DNA of 41,221 nucleotides from Hyphomicrobiales bacterium (GTDB lineage: Bacteria > Pseudomonadota > Alphaproteobacteria > Rhizobiales > Rhizobiaceae): positions 126,746 to 167,966 of the forward strand of contig UCJU01000031.1 of assembly GCA_900472925.1 (NCBI GenBank). The letters are read 5' to 3'. Shown here one piece after another: positions 16,089-25,965 of this stretch. The position numbers and the translations under genes were made by a program. Numbering within the stretch: position 1 is the stretch's first letter; each line of letters opens with the position of its first letter. The notes beneath the pieces were generated by a model. The model had not been told where the DNA came from. It did not search any database and worked only from the letters and a program-made list of their open reading frames with translations.

Positions 16089-17111
16089 GTGGCGCAAAAA
16101 ATCAAACTATCGACCATTGCTGAAAGTCTCGGACTTTCCACCGCCACCATTTCTCTGGCATTGCGGGACAGTCCGCTGGTAGCAGGCGATACGCGCGAAA
16201 AAATCAAGATACAGGCGCGCGCGCTGGGCTATATCTACAACCGACGTGCCGCCAGCCTACGCACATCGCGATCCGGCATTATCGGCGTCGTCTTCCACGA
16301 TGTGATGAACCCGTTCTACGGGGAAATTCTCAAGGCCATCGAAAGCGAGCTGGACCGCAGCCGCCAGACCTTCATTCTGTCCAACCATTACGATTCCGTT
16401 GAAAAGCAACGCACCTTCATCGAGACGCTGCTGCAGCTGGGAAGCGACGGTATCATCATGTCGCCTGCCATCGGTACACCGCTGGAGGACATGACGCTGG
16501 CCGAGGAAAACGGCATGCCTGCGATTCTCGTGGCGCGTTCCATGGACGGCGTCGATATGCCGACCTTCCGGGGCGATGACAGCTATGGCATTTCCCTGGC
16601 CACCAACCACCTGATCAGCCTCGGCCACCGCACCATCGCCATGGTTGGCGGAACGGACCAGACATCCACGGGTCGCGACCGGTATCAGGGTTACGTCAAT
16701 GCGCTGCGCAAGGCGGGCATCGAGGTGGACCCGAACCTGCGTATTCCCGGTGCGCGCTCCAAGCAGGGCGGTTTCGAGGCTGCCGTCAACTTCCTGTCGC
16801 TGCCGCAAAAGCCGACCGCTGCCGTGTGCTGGAACGACCTTGTCGCCATCGGCCTGATGAACGGTATTTCGCGCGCCGGTTTCGTGCCGGGCAAGGACAT
16901 TTCCGTTACCGGCTATGACGATCTGGAAGAGGCGGCGATTGCGACACCGGCGTTGACGACGGTGTCCAACGGGCAGGCAGAGGTGGGGCGGCTGGCAGCG
17001 CGGGCCCTTCTGGACCGCCTGGCGGGAAGCCATGAGCCGGATGGTATTCACCTGATAAAGCCGGAAATGCGCATTCGCCAATCCACCAGCCCCTGCGTTC
17101 CGCGCACGTAG
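16089..17111 (+). CDS. LacI family transcriptional regulator
   Basis: A 340-residue regulator. The N-terminal helix-turn-helix (residues about 6-26, LSTIAESLGLSTATISLALR) and hinge helix (YNRRAASLRTSRS) are typical LacI. The effector domain follows (GIIGVVFHDVMNPFYGEILK, then GIIMSPAIGTP, then GHRTIAMVGG, then PTAAVCWNDLVAIGLMNG and VTGYDDLEEAAIATPALTTV), a periplasmic-binding-protein fold for a sugar-like ligand. The start is GTG at 16089 with GGGAGGA five bases upstream. The gene stands 78 bases before a 2-hydroxyacid dehydrogenase on the same strand, which it may control. Confidence 0.93.
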   Translation: MAQKIKLSTIAESLGLSTATISLALRDSPLVAGDTREKIKIQARALGYIYNRRAASLRTSRSGIIGVVFHDVMNPFYGEILKAIESELDRSRQTFILSNHYDSVEKQRTFIETLLQLGSDGIIMSPAIGTPLEDMTLAEENGMPAILVARSMDGVDMPTFRGDDSYGISLATNHLISLGHRTIAMVGGTDQTSTGRDRYQGYVNALRKAGIEVDPNLRIPGARSKQGGFEAAVNFLSLPQKPTAAVCWNDLVAIGLMNGISRAGFVPGKDISVTGYDDLEEAAIATPALTTVSNGQAEVGRLAARALLDRLAGSHEPDGIHLIKPEMRIRQSTSPCVPRT

Positions 17112-17189
17112 TTTGGTGTTTGCGGGTTCCGCTTTGCGCATCGATCGTTTAGCTTGACCTGATGCATTTCAGCAGAAGGTTAGTCCAGC

Positions 17190-18152
17190 ATGTCAGATAG
17201 CAAGGCCGTCGTTCTCGTTCCGGGAAAAATCCATCCACGCGTTCTCGAACGCTTCGAAGGCAAGGTGGAGATTATCAAGGCACCGGCGGGGCCTGAGCCT
17301 TCGCTCTCTGCCGATGACGCACAGCGGATTACCGCCGTTGCCGTGTCCGGCAGCTTCAATGCCAGGTGGATGGATGCGCTGCCGAAGCTCGAAGTCATCG
17401 CCAATTTCGGCGTCGGCTATGATGGTGTGGATGTGAAGCATGCGGCATCCCGTGGCATCATCGTTACCAACACGCCCGACGTTTTGAACGACGAGGTGGC
17501 GGATACGACGATTGCGCTGCTGATCAATACCGTGCGGCGCTTCTACGAGGCAGAAAAGCATCTGCGCGAGGGCAAATGGGTGTCCGAAGGGCCGTTTGCG
17601 CTCTCGCCCTTTTCGTTGCGCGGCCGAAAGGTCGGCCTGTTCGGCATGGGTCGCATCGGCCAGGAAATCGCCAAGCGGCTGGAGCCGTTCAAGGTGGAGA
17701 TCGGCTACCACACGCGAAGCCGCAAATCCGAGCTTTCCTACACCTATTATGGCTCTTTGAAAGAGATGGCCGAGGCCGTCGATGTGCTGATCTGCATCGT
17801 TCCGGGTACGCCCGAAACACACAAAGCCATCAATGCCGATATCCTTGCCGCCCTCGGTTCCAACGGAGTGTTCATCAATGTCGGGCGTGGCTCCAGCGTG
17901 GACGAGGACGCGCTATTGAAGGCGCTTCAGGATGGGACGCTGGGGGCGGCCGGTCTCGATGTTTTCTATGAAGAGCCGAAGGTGCGCGAAGGGTTCCTGT
18001 CTCTGCCCAACGTGACCCTGCTGCCGCATGTGGCGTCGGCTTCTGTGCCGACCCGCAATGCAATGGCCGATCTTCTGGCGGACAATGTGCTGGGATGGTT
18101 GAGCGAGCGTAGGGTGGTGACGCCGGTGCCGGAAACGCCCGTCAAGGGGTGA
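17190..18152 (+). CDS. D-2-hydroxyacid dehydrogenase (hydroxypyruvate/glyoxylate reductase type)
   Basis: A 320-residue NAD(P)H-dependent reductase of 2-oxoacids in the cytoplasm. The Rossmann motif GMGRIG is at 152-157. YHTRSR (173-178) at the end of the second strand favours the phosphate of NADPH. The catalytic triad is Arg233 (in VGRGSS), Glu262 (in DVFYEEP) and His280 (PHVASAS). The motif pattern is close to hydroxypyruvate and hydroxyphenylpyruvate reductases; the true substrate is not readable. It follows the LacI regulator by 78 bases. A hairpin and a repeat-like palindrome follow the stop. Confidence 0.92.
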   Translation: MSDSKAVVLVPGKIHPRVLERFEGKVEIIKAPAGPEPSLSADDAQRITAVAVSGSFNARWMDALPKLEVIANFGVGYDGVDVKHAASRGIIVTNTPDVLNDEVADTTIALLINTVRRFYEAEKHLREGKWVSEGPFALSPFSLRGRKVGLFGMGRIGQEIAKRLEPFKVEIGYHTRSRKSELSYTYYGSLKEMAEAVDVLICIVPGTPETHKAINADILAALGSNGVFINVGRGSSVDEDALLKALQDGTLGAAGLDVFYEEPKVREGFLSLPNVTLLPHVASASVPTRNAMADLLADNVLGWLSERRVVTPVPETPVKG

Positions 18153-18173
18153 GGGTGGTGGTGCCGACATATC

Positions 18174-18234
18174 GTCACCCCGCATCACTTGCGGGATGAC
18201 GGTGGAGTGGTTTTGCTCATCTCAAAAACCACTC
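18174..18234. terminator. Palindromic segment between convergent genes, possible terminator
   Basis: GAGTGGTTTT (18205-18214) and AAAACCACTC (18225-18234) are perfect 10-base inverted repeats with a 10-base loop; the right arm overlaps the stop codon of the reverse amidotransferase gene. The stem is symmetrical in A and T, so it could end transcripts from both sides. Just before it, 18174-18202 (GTCACCCCGCATCACTTGCGGGATGAC) is a partial palindrome similar to short intergenic repeats. Confidence 0.5.
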
Positions 18235-18988
18235 AAACTTTTCCGTCCCGATAGGCCCGCACCGCCCGGCCAAACGCCTCGAACAAGGCCCGCGATGGCG
18301 CGTCCGTCTGCGCCCAGTATTCCGGGTGCCATTGCACGCCGACTGCAAAGCCCTTTGCATCGATGACAGAGACCGCCTCGATGGTGCCGTCTTCCGCCGT
18401 TGCTTCCACCTGAAGCACGGGAGCGGTCTTCGCGATGGCCTGGCGGTGCAGGGAGTTGATCTGCACTTCGCCTGCAAGCCCCAGATGCTGGGCGATGCAG
18501 GAACCTTCGCGGATGAAGACGGGCTGGCGGATGGCGAAGGCCGCGTCGCGGTCTACGTCTGCGGGCTTGCGGTGGTCCCAATTGCCCGGCTGTTCCTGAA
18601 TTTCACTGGCAAGCGTGCCGCCGAGTGCCACATTCAGTTCCTGAATGCCACGGCAGATGGCCAGCATCGGTATGCCGCGCTCGATGGCGCGACGGATGAG
18701 CGGCAGGCTGGTGGCATCGCGACCGGGATCGAAGGGGCCATCGCTGTCCTTGGCTTCGACGCCGTATAGCGACGGATGAACATTGGTGGCCGAGCCGGAA
18801 ACAAGGAGGCCATCGACGCGGTCCAGAATCGCATCGATATCATTTCCCTGCTCGAAAGCGGGAATGATGAAGGACATGACGTCGGCAACATTGAGGGCTG
18901 CCGACAGGTATTGGGTTTGAGCGGCATGCCATTCCGCACCATCGAGAAATCTGATGTCGGCGGGAATGGCGATGATGGGTCTGGACAT
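18233..18988 (-). CDS. Class I glutamine amidotransferase-like hydrolase (PuuD type)
   Basis: A 251-residue cytoplasmic hydrolase of the peptidase C26 group, related to gamma-glutamyl-GABA hydrolase PuuD. The nucleophile is Cys112 in AICRGIQELNVALGG; His221 and Glu223 (QWHPEY) complete the triad. Other family marks are DGLLVSGSATNVHPSLYG and INSLHRQAI. PuuD acts in putrescine breakdown, but the other puu genes are not seen nearby, so the substrate is uncertain. The start at 18988 has GGAG six bases upstream. It is convergent with the dehydrogenase and divergent from the TRAP binding-protein gene. Confidence 0.9.
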   Translation of the reverse strand: MSRPIIAIPADIRFLDGAEWHAAQTQYLSAALNVADVMSFIIPAFEQGNDIDAILDRVDGLLVSGSATNVHPSLYGVEAKDSDGPFDPGRDATSLPLIRRAIERGIPMLAICRGIQELNVALGGTLASEIQEQPGNWDHRKPADVDRDAAFAIRQPVFIREGSCIAQHLGLAGEVQINSLHRQAIAKTAPVLQVEATAEDGTIEAVSVIDAKGFAVGVQWHPEYWAQTDAPSRALFEAFGRAVRAYRDGKV

Positions 18989-19181
18989 GATGGCTCCGAA
19001 GTCGAGGTTGTTTCTTGTGAAGCCCCGCGGGGGGATTCGTCAAGCTTTGCATTCGCGATCGGCCATCTTGCCTTCATTCTAAAGTATTAGGCGGGACCTA
19101 TTCTTGACCAATATGCTTGTCAGCGCCAAAGACCCGTGCTTTGCTTGCGATATGCCTGAAAGCGGAGGGGAATTCGGCTGA

Positions 19182-20318
<1,137 letters not shown>

Positions 20319-20345
20319 GCGATATTGATTTTCAGGCGACAAGCG

Positions 20346-20376
20346 AACCCGGATCGAAAGGTCCGGGTTTTATTTT
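20346..20376 (+). terminator. Rho-independent terminator of the TRAP binding-protein gene
   Basis: AACCCGGA (20346-20353) pairs with TCCGGGTT (20362-20369) around TCGAAAGG and is followed by TTTATTTT. It lies 27 bases after the stop codon. Confidence 0.88.
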
Positions 20377-20696
20377 ACTCTCAATGATTGTGGTCTCTCG
20401 ACAAACCTAAATTCAATTCTATGATCGCCATGGTTGAACGCTAAAGCAGCACACTCCGGGGCCAGACGGAGTATCGGCGGAGACAGGCCCCGCCGACCTC
20501 GGCAACGGCCTTGCTGTTCAACTGTGGAGGTGATGCGATGCGAAAGCCGCTTAGCATTACGCTAATGTTTAGGAAAAGCCGGTCAATAGCTGTCCGGCTC
20601 ACTTTCAAACGGTAGTAAATCGGAAGGTAGAGTTCGCGCTCTGCCTTCCACTTCACCAATATAATATGTTTTCACACACGTAACAAGTGTTCTGCC
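20377..20696. other. Non-coding gap between convergent TRAP genes, with a hairpin
   Basis: These 320 bases hold no gene I can support. A 72-codon reverse frame (20441-20659) has no family resemblance or good ribosome site. The clearest structure is GGAAGGTAGAG (20622-20632) with CTCTGCCTTCC (20639-20649), an 11-base stem with one G-U pair and a 6-base loop. Read on the reverse strand it lies about 50 bases after the permease stop and may terminate or protect that transcript, though no U run follows. Confidence 0.5.
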
Positions 20697-22199
20697 TCAA
20701 GGCCCGATCTTTGGCGGCCCATTCAGGTTCGGCATGCCCGGCAATCCGTTTCCGCCCGGTTGAGCTGGTGCGCCATCCATTGGTGGTAGGCCGAAATTCG
20801 GCATGGTGTTGCCTCCACCGTTGCCAAAGGCGGGGACTTCTATCTTGATGGTGTTGAGATCAACCTGCGGGGTCTTGTCCAGCCAGTAGGTCACGGATTC
20901 CGGCCAGAAGATAACGATCGCGACAAGGATGAGCTGCATGCCCAGCCATGGGATCGCACCCATGTAGATATCCGATGTCTTGACGCTGCGCGGCGCGATG
21001 GAGCGCAGATAGAAGAGGGCAAAACCGAAGGGCGGGTGCATGAAGCTGGTTTGCATGTTGATGCAGATCAGAACGCCGAACCAGATGAGGTCAATACCCA
21101 ATGACTGTGCAATCGGGGCCAACATCGGAATGACGATGAAGGCGATCTCGAAGAAATCGAGAAAGAAGGCCAGAAAGAAGATGAAGATATTAACGAAGAT
21201 GAGGAAGCCGATCGGCCCGCCGGGAATGCCGGACAACATGTGTTCGATCCACAGCGATCCATCCATGCCCTGAAAGACGAGGCTGAAACAGGTCGCGCCG
21301 ACGAGGATGAACACCACCATCGACGTGATGTGCATGGTGGAGTGCATGCCCTGCTTGACGAGGTCCCATGACAGGCGGCGGTGGGCGGCGGCGAGCGCCA
21401 TGGCGCCGACGACGCCGAGCGCACCTGCTTCCGTAGGTGTGGCGAGGCCCATAAAGATGGTGCCGAGCACGAGGAAGATCAGCACGATGGAAGGCACCAT
21501 GCCCGCCAGCACCTTAAAGACCAGTGCCCGGTTCAGTTCGCCGCGCGCTTCCGGCGGCAGAGCGGGCAAGTCCTTGGGCCGCAGTTTCGACATGACGAAG
21601 ATGAACAGGATGAAGATCGTCACCTGCAATATCGATGGGCCGATGGCGCCGAGATACATATCGCCGACGGATTTGCCGAGCTGATCGGCCAGAACGATCA
21701 GCACCAGAGAGGGCGGAATGACCTGCGTAATGGTGCCTGATGCGGCTATGACGCCGGTGGCAAGGCGCGGATTATAGCCATATTTCAGCATGATGGGCAG
21801 CGAGATGACGCCCATGGTGATAACGGAGGCGGCAACCGTGCCGGTGATGGCGCCGAGGATGGCGCCGACGAGGATGACGGCATAGGCAAGGCCACCGGGT
21901 ATGGCGCCGAACAGCTTGCCGGTGCCCTCGAGCAGATCTTCCGCCAGCCCGCATCGCTCCAATATTGCACCCATGAAGGTGAAGAAGGGGATGGCCAGCA
22001 GCAGATCGTTGGACATGATGCCGAAAATGCGAAGCGGCAACGCCTGCAGAAATGCTGGTGAAAAATGCTCCGTGAAAATGCCGATAACGCCGAACAGAAG
22101 GCCGACGGAGGCCAGGGAAAACGCCACGGGAAAACCGTAGAGCATGAAGATGATCATGCCCAGGAACATCAGTGGCGGCAGAATACCGTATTCGAACAT
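20697..22199 (-). CDS. TRAP transporter large permease (DctM type)
   Basis: A 500-residue inner-membrane protein with about 12 hydrophobic segments, the sodium-coupled translocation subunit of a TRAP transporter. Family marks include SNDLLLAIPFFTFMGAILER near the start, AGGLAYAVILVGAILGAITGTVAASVITMG-like glycine-rich helices (residues about 100-130), PPSLVLIVLADQLG and TPTEAGALGVVGA. After the last helix (about residue 435) there is a 60-residue tail rich in Pro, Gly and Asn (GNGGGNTMPNFGLPPMDG and on), unusual for DctM proteins. It follows the small subunit gene by 27 bases. It belongs with the binding protein encoded convergently at 19212-20318. Confidence 0.93.
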   Translation of the reverse strand: MFEYGILPPLMFLGMIIFMLYGFPVAFSLASVGLLFGVIGIFTEHFSPAFLQALPLRIFGIMSNDLLLAIPFFTFMGAILERCGLAEDLLEGTGKLFGAIPGGLAYAVILVGAILGAITGTVAASVITMGVISLPIMLKYGYNPRLATGVIAASGTITQVIPPSLVLIVLADQLGKSVGDMYLGAIGPSILQVTIFILFIFVMSKLRPKDLPALPPEARGELNRALVFKVLAGMVPSIVLIFLVLGTIFMGLATPTEAGALGVVGAMALAAAHRRLSWDLVKQGMHSTMHITSMVVFILVGATCFSLVFQGMDGSLWIEHMLSGIPGGPIGFLIFVNIFIFFLAFFLDFFEIAFIVIPMLAPIAQSLGIDLIWFGVLICINMQTSFMHPPFGFALFYLRSIAPRSVKTSDIYMGAIPWLGMQLILVAIVIFWPESVTYWLDKTPQVDLNTIKIEVPAFGNGGGNTMPNFGLPPMDGAPAQPGGNGLPGMPNLNGPPKIGP

Positions 22200-22226
22200 G
22201 GGAATATCCTTCGATCTGCGCCTGAT

Positions 22227-22766
22227 TTACTGGAGCGGTTTTTCGTATTTGGTGTCGAGCACATAGTGCCCGCCCAGCGCGCCGATGCGCTTCACCAGTT
22301 CGGATATTCCCTGGAGGACCAGCAGGGCGAAGCCTGCGAAAATGATAAGTTTCACCGGCCAGCGGATCAGCCCTCCAGCATTGGAGGATACTTCGTTCTG
22401 AGCCCATGACAGGGTGAACATCGGCCAGCTGAGCCACGCCAGATAAAAGCATGCGGGAAGCAGGAAGAAGACGATGCCGACGATATCGACCCACAGGCGT
22501 GTGCGCGCAGAAATTGCGCCATAGATGATGTCCACGCGGACATGCTCATTCATCCGCAACGTGTGGGACGCGCCCACGAGAACGATGAAGGCGAACATGT
22601 ACCACTGGATTTCCAGCCAGCCGTTGGAGCTGTAGTTGAAAAGGTAACGCACAATCGCATTGCCGGCGCTGACGAGACAGCAGATCAGCACGAGATAGCC
22701 TGCACATTTGCCCATGGCCTCACTGAACCAGTCAATAAGGGCGCTCAGCCTTAAAAGAGCTTTCAT
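22227..22766 (-). CDS. TRAP transporter small permease (DctQ type)
   Basis: A 179-residue membrane protein with four hydrophobic segments, the DctQ-like subunit that bridges binding protein and large permease. Visible are helix one (CAGYLVLICCLVSAGNAIVRYLF), the conserved WLEIQWYMFAFIVLVGASHTLR with the family's E-x-Q-W motif, HVRVDIIYG, and later helices. A strong GGAGGGG lies five bases before the start. The large permease gene follows at 27 bases, so the two form a transcription unit. Confidence 0.92.
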   Translation of the reverse strand: MKALLRLSALIDWFSEAMGKCAGYLVLICCLVSAGNAIVRYLFNYSSNGWLEIQWYMFAFIVLVGASHTLRMNEHVRVDIIYGAISARTRLWVDIVGIVFFLLPACFYLAWLSWPMFTLSWAQNEVSSNAGGLIRWPVKLIIFAGFALLVLQGISELVKRIGALGGHYVLDTKYEKPLQ

Positions 22767-23173
22767 TCTTTCCCCTCCACCAACCCCTTTGCGGGTTTTC
22801 TATTTGGGAAGAGCCCTCCACCGCCCACACCGAAAGATGCTGGCACGGTACCTGATCAAAGATTCGGACGTCCTCCACCCTATTTTCTGTAGGAGGTGGT
22901 TTTGCGAAATGCAACTGGGATAGCGTGTTGCGCCTTGTAAACCGGGTGTTTGAGCGGAATTGCCGGATGATCTGTTGCGTCAATGCACAGTTTTTGCGTG
23001 CTGCCCGATGTGTCGTATCGAGGGGGATCGCAACTGCTCTATCCATTGCGTTTTTCAGCCACTCTATGATACGTCTCGTATCGGAGCTTTCTGCAAGGTC
23101 TTGTCGTGTGAGGACCACGCCGTGCGCGTCATCTAACGGGCAAGATCGCTGGATTTACGAGAGGGGAAATGGA
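22767..23173. other. Long intergenic region with a perfect short palindrome
   Basis: This 407-base region separates the divergent TRAP small permease and oxidase subunit IV genes. A reading frame runs through it into subunit IV (from 22925), but its predicted protein is Arg/Cys-rich and unlike any family, so I treat it as non-coding. GATACG (23068-23073) and CGTATC (23077-23082) form a perfect dyad with a 3-base centre about 92 bases upstream of the oxidase start. The octamer TCGTATCG occurs there and again near 23011. Promoters for both flanking genes must lie here. Confidence 0.45.
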
Positions 23174-23398
23174 ATGAGCGAACACCACACAGGACCAGCC
23201 GAAGTCGGCGCGCCGATGAATTATTCCGAGCACGAGAAGACCTATAGTGGCTTCCTGTCCGCGACGAAGTACGTCACCATTCTGGTCACTGTGCTGATGA
23301 TTGCCATGGCTGTCGGGTTTTTCACCACCGGCGGCTTTTTCGGCGGCGCACTGGTCTTTTTCATTCTGACGATTGCAGGCTTTGTTCTGCTCAATTGA
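23174..23398 (+). CDS. aa3-type cytochrome c oxidase subunit IV
   Basis: A 74-residue protein matching the bacterial aa3-type oxidase subunit IV family: a short soluble N-terminus with MNYSEHEKTYSGFLSATKY, then two adjacent hydrophobic stretches (about 32-51 and 55-73) ending at VLLN. It sits in the inner membrane beside subunits I and III of the oxidase. The start at 23174 is chosen because GAGGGG lies seven bases upstream and the protein then has the family's usual small size. No other oxidase genes are in the window, so it is separate from a main cox operon here. A terminator follows at 23416. Confidence 0.85.
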   Translation: MSEHHTGPAEVGAPMNYSEHEKTYSGFLSATKYVTILVTVLMIAMAVGFFTTGGFFGGALVFFILTIAGFVLLN

Positions 23399-23415
23399 AT
23401 TTTCGAGTTTCAAGC

Positions 23416-23455
23416 GGCTACGGGAGGCAAAACTCCCGTGGCCTACACTTTTTTT
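23416..23455 (+). terminator. Rho-independent terminator after oxidase subunit IV
   Basis: GGCTACGGGAG (23416-23426) pairs with CTCCCGTGGCC (23433-23443), one wobble-type mismatch, around GCAAAA. A T run follows at 23449-23455. It lies 18 bases after the stop codon. Confidence 0.85.
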
Positions 23456-23555
23456 CAATCTAAGATAATTTTTTGTCTGTTACGGCAATTCATGGTTAAA
23501 TATTGGCGATTCCCGATGCAGTCGCCTTTCCTTTTCAGTTTTACTGTTTGGTACC

Positions 23556-25412
23556 ATGGCTTTTTCAGACTTCGTCTACCGCCCGTTCGAACGGCTGATC
23601 AGACCGCTTGAAAGTCCCTACACGCCTTTGCCCTCGCAGGGGCCGTTCCATCTGCTGATGCATTTCGTGCGGATGTTTCGTGGTGTCCTCATCGCCATTT
23701 CCGTATGTGTGATGTTGATGGAAGCGACCAACCTCTTCCTGATCTGGAGTTTTTCGGCCATCGTCGATGGCGTGACAGCACAGGGTGCAAAGGCATTTCT
23801 AGAAAATGAATGGCCGCTTCTGGCGTTCATGGTCGTCCTGCTCTTTCCGGTGCAGCCATTGCTTGCGTTCATGGCAAACACCTTGTCCTCACAGGCGCTG
23901 GGCGTCGGCATGCCGGCGGCCATCCAGTGGCAGGGACACAAGGCTGTCGAGCGGCAGGATATCCGTTTCTTTCACGATCTCTTTGCCGGGCAGGTGGCCT
24001 CCCGTCTGTCACAGGTCGCATCGGCTGTTCAGCAACAGGTCGTCGTGGGCTTCTATTCCGTCCCGTATTTTCTGATGCAGTTCATCGGTTCCCTCTACCT
24101 GTTGAGCACGGTTGCATGGCCGCTTGCTTTGACGGTGCTCATCTGGATCATCATCAGCGTGGTGATTGCCGTTCGTGCGGTGCCGAAATTTTCGGAACTG
24201 GGCCGACGCTCGGCCAAGCAGCGCAGTCTGCTGGCGGGATCGATGACCGATCTCTACGGCAATATCCAAATGGTCAAGCAATTCGCCGCCGAAGACAGCG
24301 AGGCGGGCATGCTGCGCAAGGTGTTTGGCGACGTCATCGAGACGCAGCACCTCGAACGGCGGGCTTACCTGACCACGCGGTCGAACATTCTTATTCTCAG
24401 TGTCTGTCTGTGGATTGCCATGCTGGGCATTGGATTCTGGGGCATGATGAATGGCTTCGTGACCACCGGCCAGTTCGCAGGCTCGATCTATCTGACGCAA
24501 CGGCTTTCTGCAAATGCGCGGGCCGTTCTCGATATGGGCCAGCAAATCTTTCAGGCCATAGGCACCATTCGCGATGCCATGCCCGTCATGACGACACCAC
24601 CGACAATCGTGGATGCGCCGCAGGCCGTACCGCTTCTGGTGACACGGGGAGAAATCAGTTTCGAGCAAATTCGCTTTGCCTATCGTTCGGAAAAAACCGT
24701 GATCGAAGATTTGACACTCAAGGTCGCAGCCGGAGAAAAGGTCGGTCTGATGGGCGTGTCTGGGGCAGGCAAGACGACGCTGGTAAACCTGCTGTTGCGG
24801 TTTTACGAGCTTGATAAGGGTGAGATTCTCATCGACGGACAGAGCATCCGGTCCGTTACGCAGGCAAGCCTTCGCGAGAATATCGGTGTCATTTCGCAGG
24901 ATGTGTCGCTGCTGCACCGCTCTGTCGGGGATAATATTCGTTATGGCAAACCGGATGCCTCAAACGATGCCATCGAGGCGGCCGCGCGCTCAGCGCAAGC
25001 AGATAAATTCATTGCGGATTTGACCGATAGCGAGGGCCGACGCGGTTATGAGGCTTTTGTGGGAGACCGGGGCGTGAAGCTTTCGGGCGGTCAGCGCCAG
25101 CGTGTCGCAATCGCCCGCGTGCTTTTGAAAGACGCGCCCATCCTTATTCTCGATGAGGCGACATCTGCGCTCGACAGTGAATCGGAGGCGGCCATTCAGG
25201 AAAAGCTGGACGCTTTGATGGCTGGCAAGACGGTGATTGCCATTGCCCATCGCCTCTCGACCATCGCGCAGATGGACCGGATCATCGTGCTGGACAAGGG
25301 ACGGATCGTGGAGGAGGGGACGCCTGCGGCGCTGCTGGAGCGAGGTGGGCTTTATGCGCGTCTGTGGCAACGGCAGACCGGGGGATTTCTTGGCGACAAA
25401 CTGGACCCATGA
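23556..25412 (+). CDS. ABC transporter, fused permease/ATPase (exporter type)
   Basis: A 618-residue half-transporter that should work as a homodimer in the inner membrane. The N-terminal half has about six membrane segments (about 43-70, 87-110, 163-185, 189-208, 277-297 and a weaker one near 300-325). The C-terminal ATPase has Walker A GVSGAGKT (400-407), the Q-loop ISQDVSLLHRS, signature LSGGQ (509-513), Walker B ILILDEAT (529-536) and the H-loop His565 (AHRLST). The layout is that of MsbA/multidrug exporters. The substrate is unknown. Its stop overlaps the next small gene (ATGA). Confidence 0.93.
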   Translation: MAFSDFVYRPFERLIRPLESPYTPLPSQGPFHLLMHFVRMFRGVLIAISVCVMLMEATNLFLIWSFSAIVDGVTAQGAKAFLENEWPLLAFMVVLLFPVQPLLAFMANTLSSQALGVGMPAAIQWQGHKAVERQDIRFFHDLFAGQVASRLSQVASAVQQQVVVGFYSVPYFLMQFIGSLYLLSTVAWPLALTVLIWIIISVVIAVRAVPKFSELGRRSAKQRSLLAGSMTDLYGNIQMVKQFAAEDSEAGMLRKVFGDVIETQHLERRAYLTTRSNILILSVCLWIAMLGIGFWGMMNGFVTTGQFAGSIYLTQRLSANARAVLDMGQQIFQAIGTIRDAMPVMTTPPTIVDAPQAVPLLVTRGEISFEQIRFAYRSEKTVIEDLTLKVAAGEKVGLMGVSGAGKTTLVNLLLRFYELDKGEILIDGQSIRSVTQASLRENIGVISQDVSLLHRSVGDNIRYGKPDASNDAIEAAARSAQADKFIADLTDSEGRRGYEAFVGDRGVKLSGGQRQRVAIARVLLKDAPILILDEATSALDSESEAAIQEKLDALMAGKTVIAIAHRLSTIAQMDRIIVLDKGRIVEEGTPAALLERGGLYARLWQRQTGGFLGDKLDP

Positions 25413-25594
25413 TTGATATGCACGAGATCATCGTCTGCCTGTTCATTTCCGCTATGGCCTCGGGGGCGCTGCTTCTGAACCGGTTTATATATCCCCGATT
25501 GTTCTGGTATTTGCCGACATGGCAATCGACCTATTGGGCGGCGGGGGTGCTGTTCATAGCGTTTTTTTTCTTTGTTGATGAGCTGATGTATTGA
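25409..25594 (+). CDS. Small membrane protein coupled to the ABC exporter
   Basis: A 61-residue protein with two hydrophobic segments (about 5-25, IIVCLFISAMASGALLLNRF, and 38-56, YWAAGVLFIAFFFFVDEL). The start codon overlaps the stop of the exporter gene (ATGA), so translation is probably coupled; a second ATG three codons later is possible. No family recognised. Position suggests a small accessory subunit of the exporter, which is inference only. Confidence 0.65.
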   Translation: MIDMHEIIVCLFISAMASGALLLNRFIYPRLFWYLPTWQSTYWAAGVLFIAFFFFVDELMY

Positions 25595-25612
25595 CAGGAC
25601 GGAGGTGTACCC

Positions 25613-25942
25613 ATGGAACGTGACCCTGCATCGATGCTGATCGAAAGCAGCCGCCTTCGAATTGAGGATCTGCCAGATGCGGCAGATGAAGGGGCGGTGG
25701 CGGATTTTTCACTGTCCTTCAATGGCTATCAGCATTTCGGGTCGTTCCACGCTGCTGCCGATGCGGCGGAGGCGCAAAAGCGCGAAACGCTTAATGATCT
25801 TCGCAATGAGCTGTTCATGGCTTTCAGGGGATCACGCCATCGTATGGATGACCTTTTTCTGGAAACCTACCGCGAATTGCTGCCTCACTTGAAGCAGGCC
25901 ATTGCCAGAGAAAATGGAGGAGCGGCTGCCATCCAAACATGA
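25613..25942 (+). CDS. Conserved small protein, unknown function
   Basis: A 109-residue soluble protein, acidic in the first third (LRIEDLPDAADEGAVADFS) and probably helical in the rest (DAAEAQKRETLNDLRNELFMAFRGSRHRMDDLFLETYRELLPHLKQAI). GGAGGTG lies six bases before the start, the best ribosome site in the neighbourhood, which supports it as a real gene. It follows the small membrane protein by 18 bases and likely shares the exporter transcript. No family recognised. Confidence 0.7.
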   Translation: MERDPASMLIESSRLRIEDLPDAADEGAVADFSLSFNGYQHFGSFHAAADAAEAQKRETLNDLRNELFMAFRGSRHRMDDLFLETYRELLPHLKQAIARENGGAAAIQT

Positions 25943-25965
25943 GCCTGAATGGCAACCATGGATGG

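Noticed and set aside
20441..20659. 72-codon reverse frame between the TRAP genes
   Set aside because: No recognisable family, weak TTG start, and overlaps the hairpin at 20622-20649.
22925..23173. N-terminal extension of the oxidase subunit IV frame
   Set aside because: Arg/Cys-rich, unlike the family, and the good ribosome site is at 23161-23166 ahead of the ATG at 23174.
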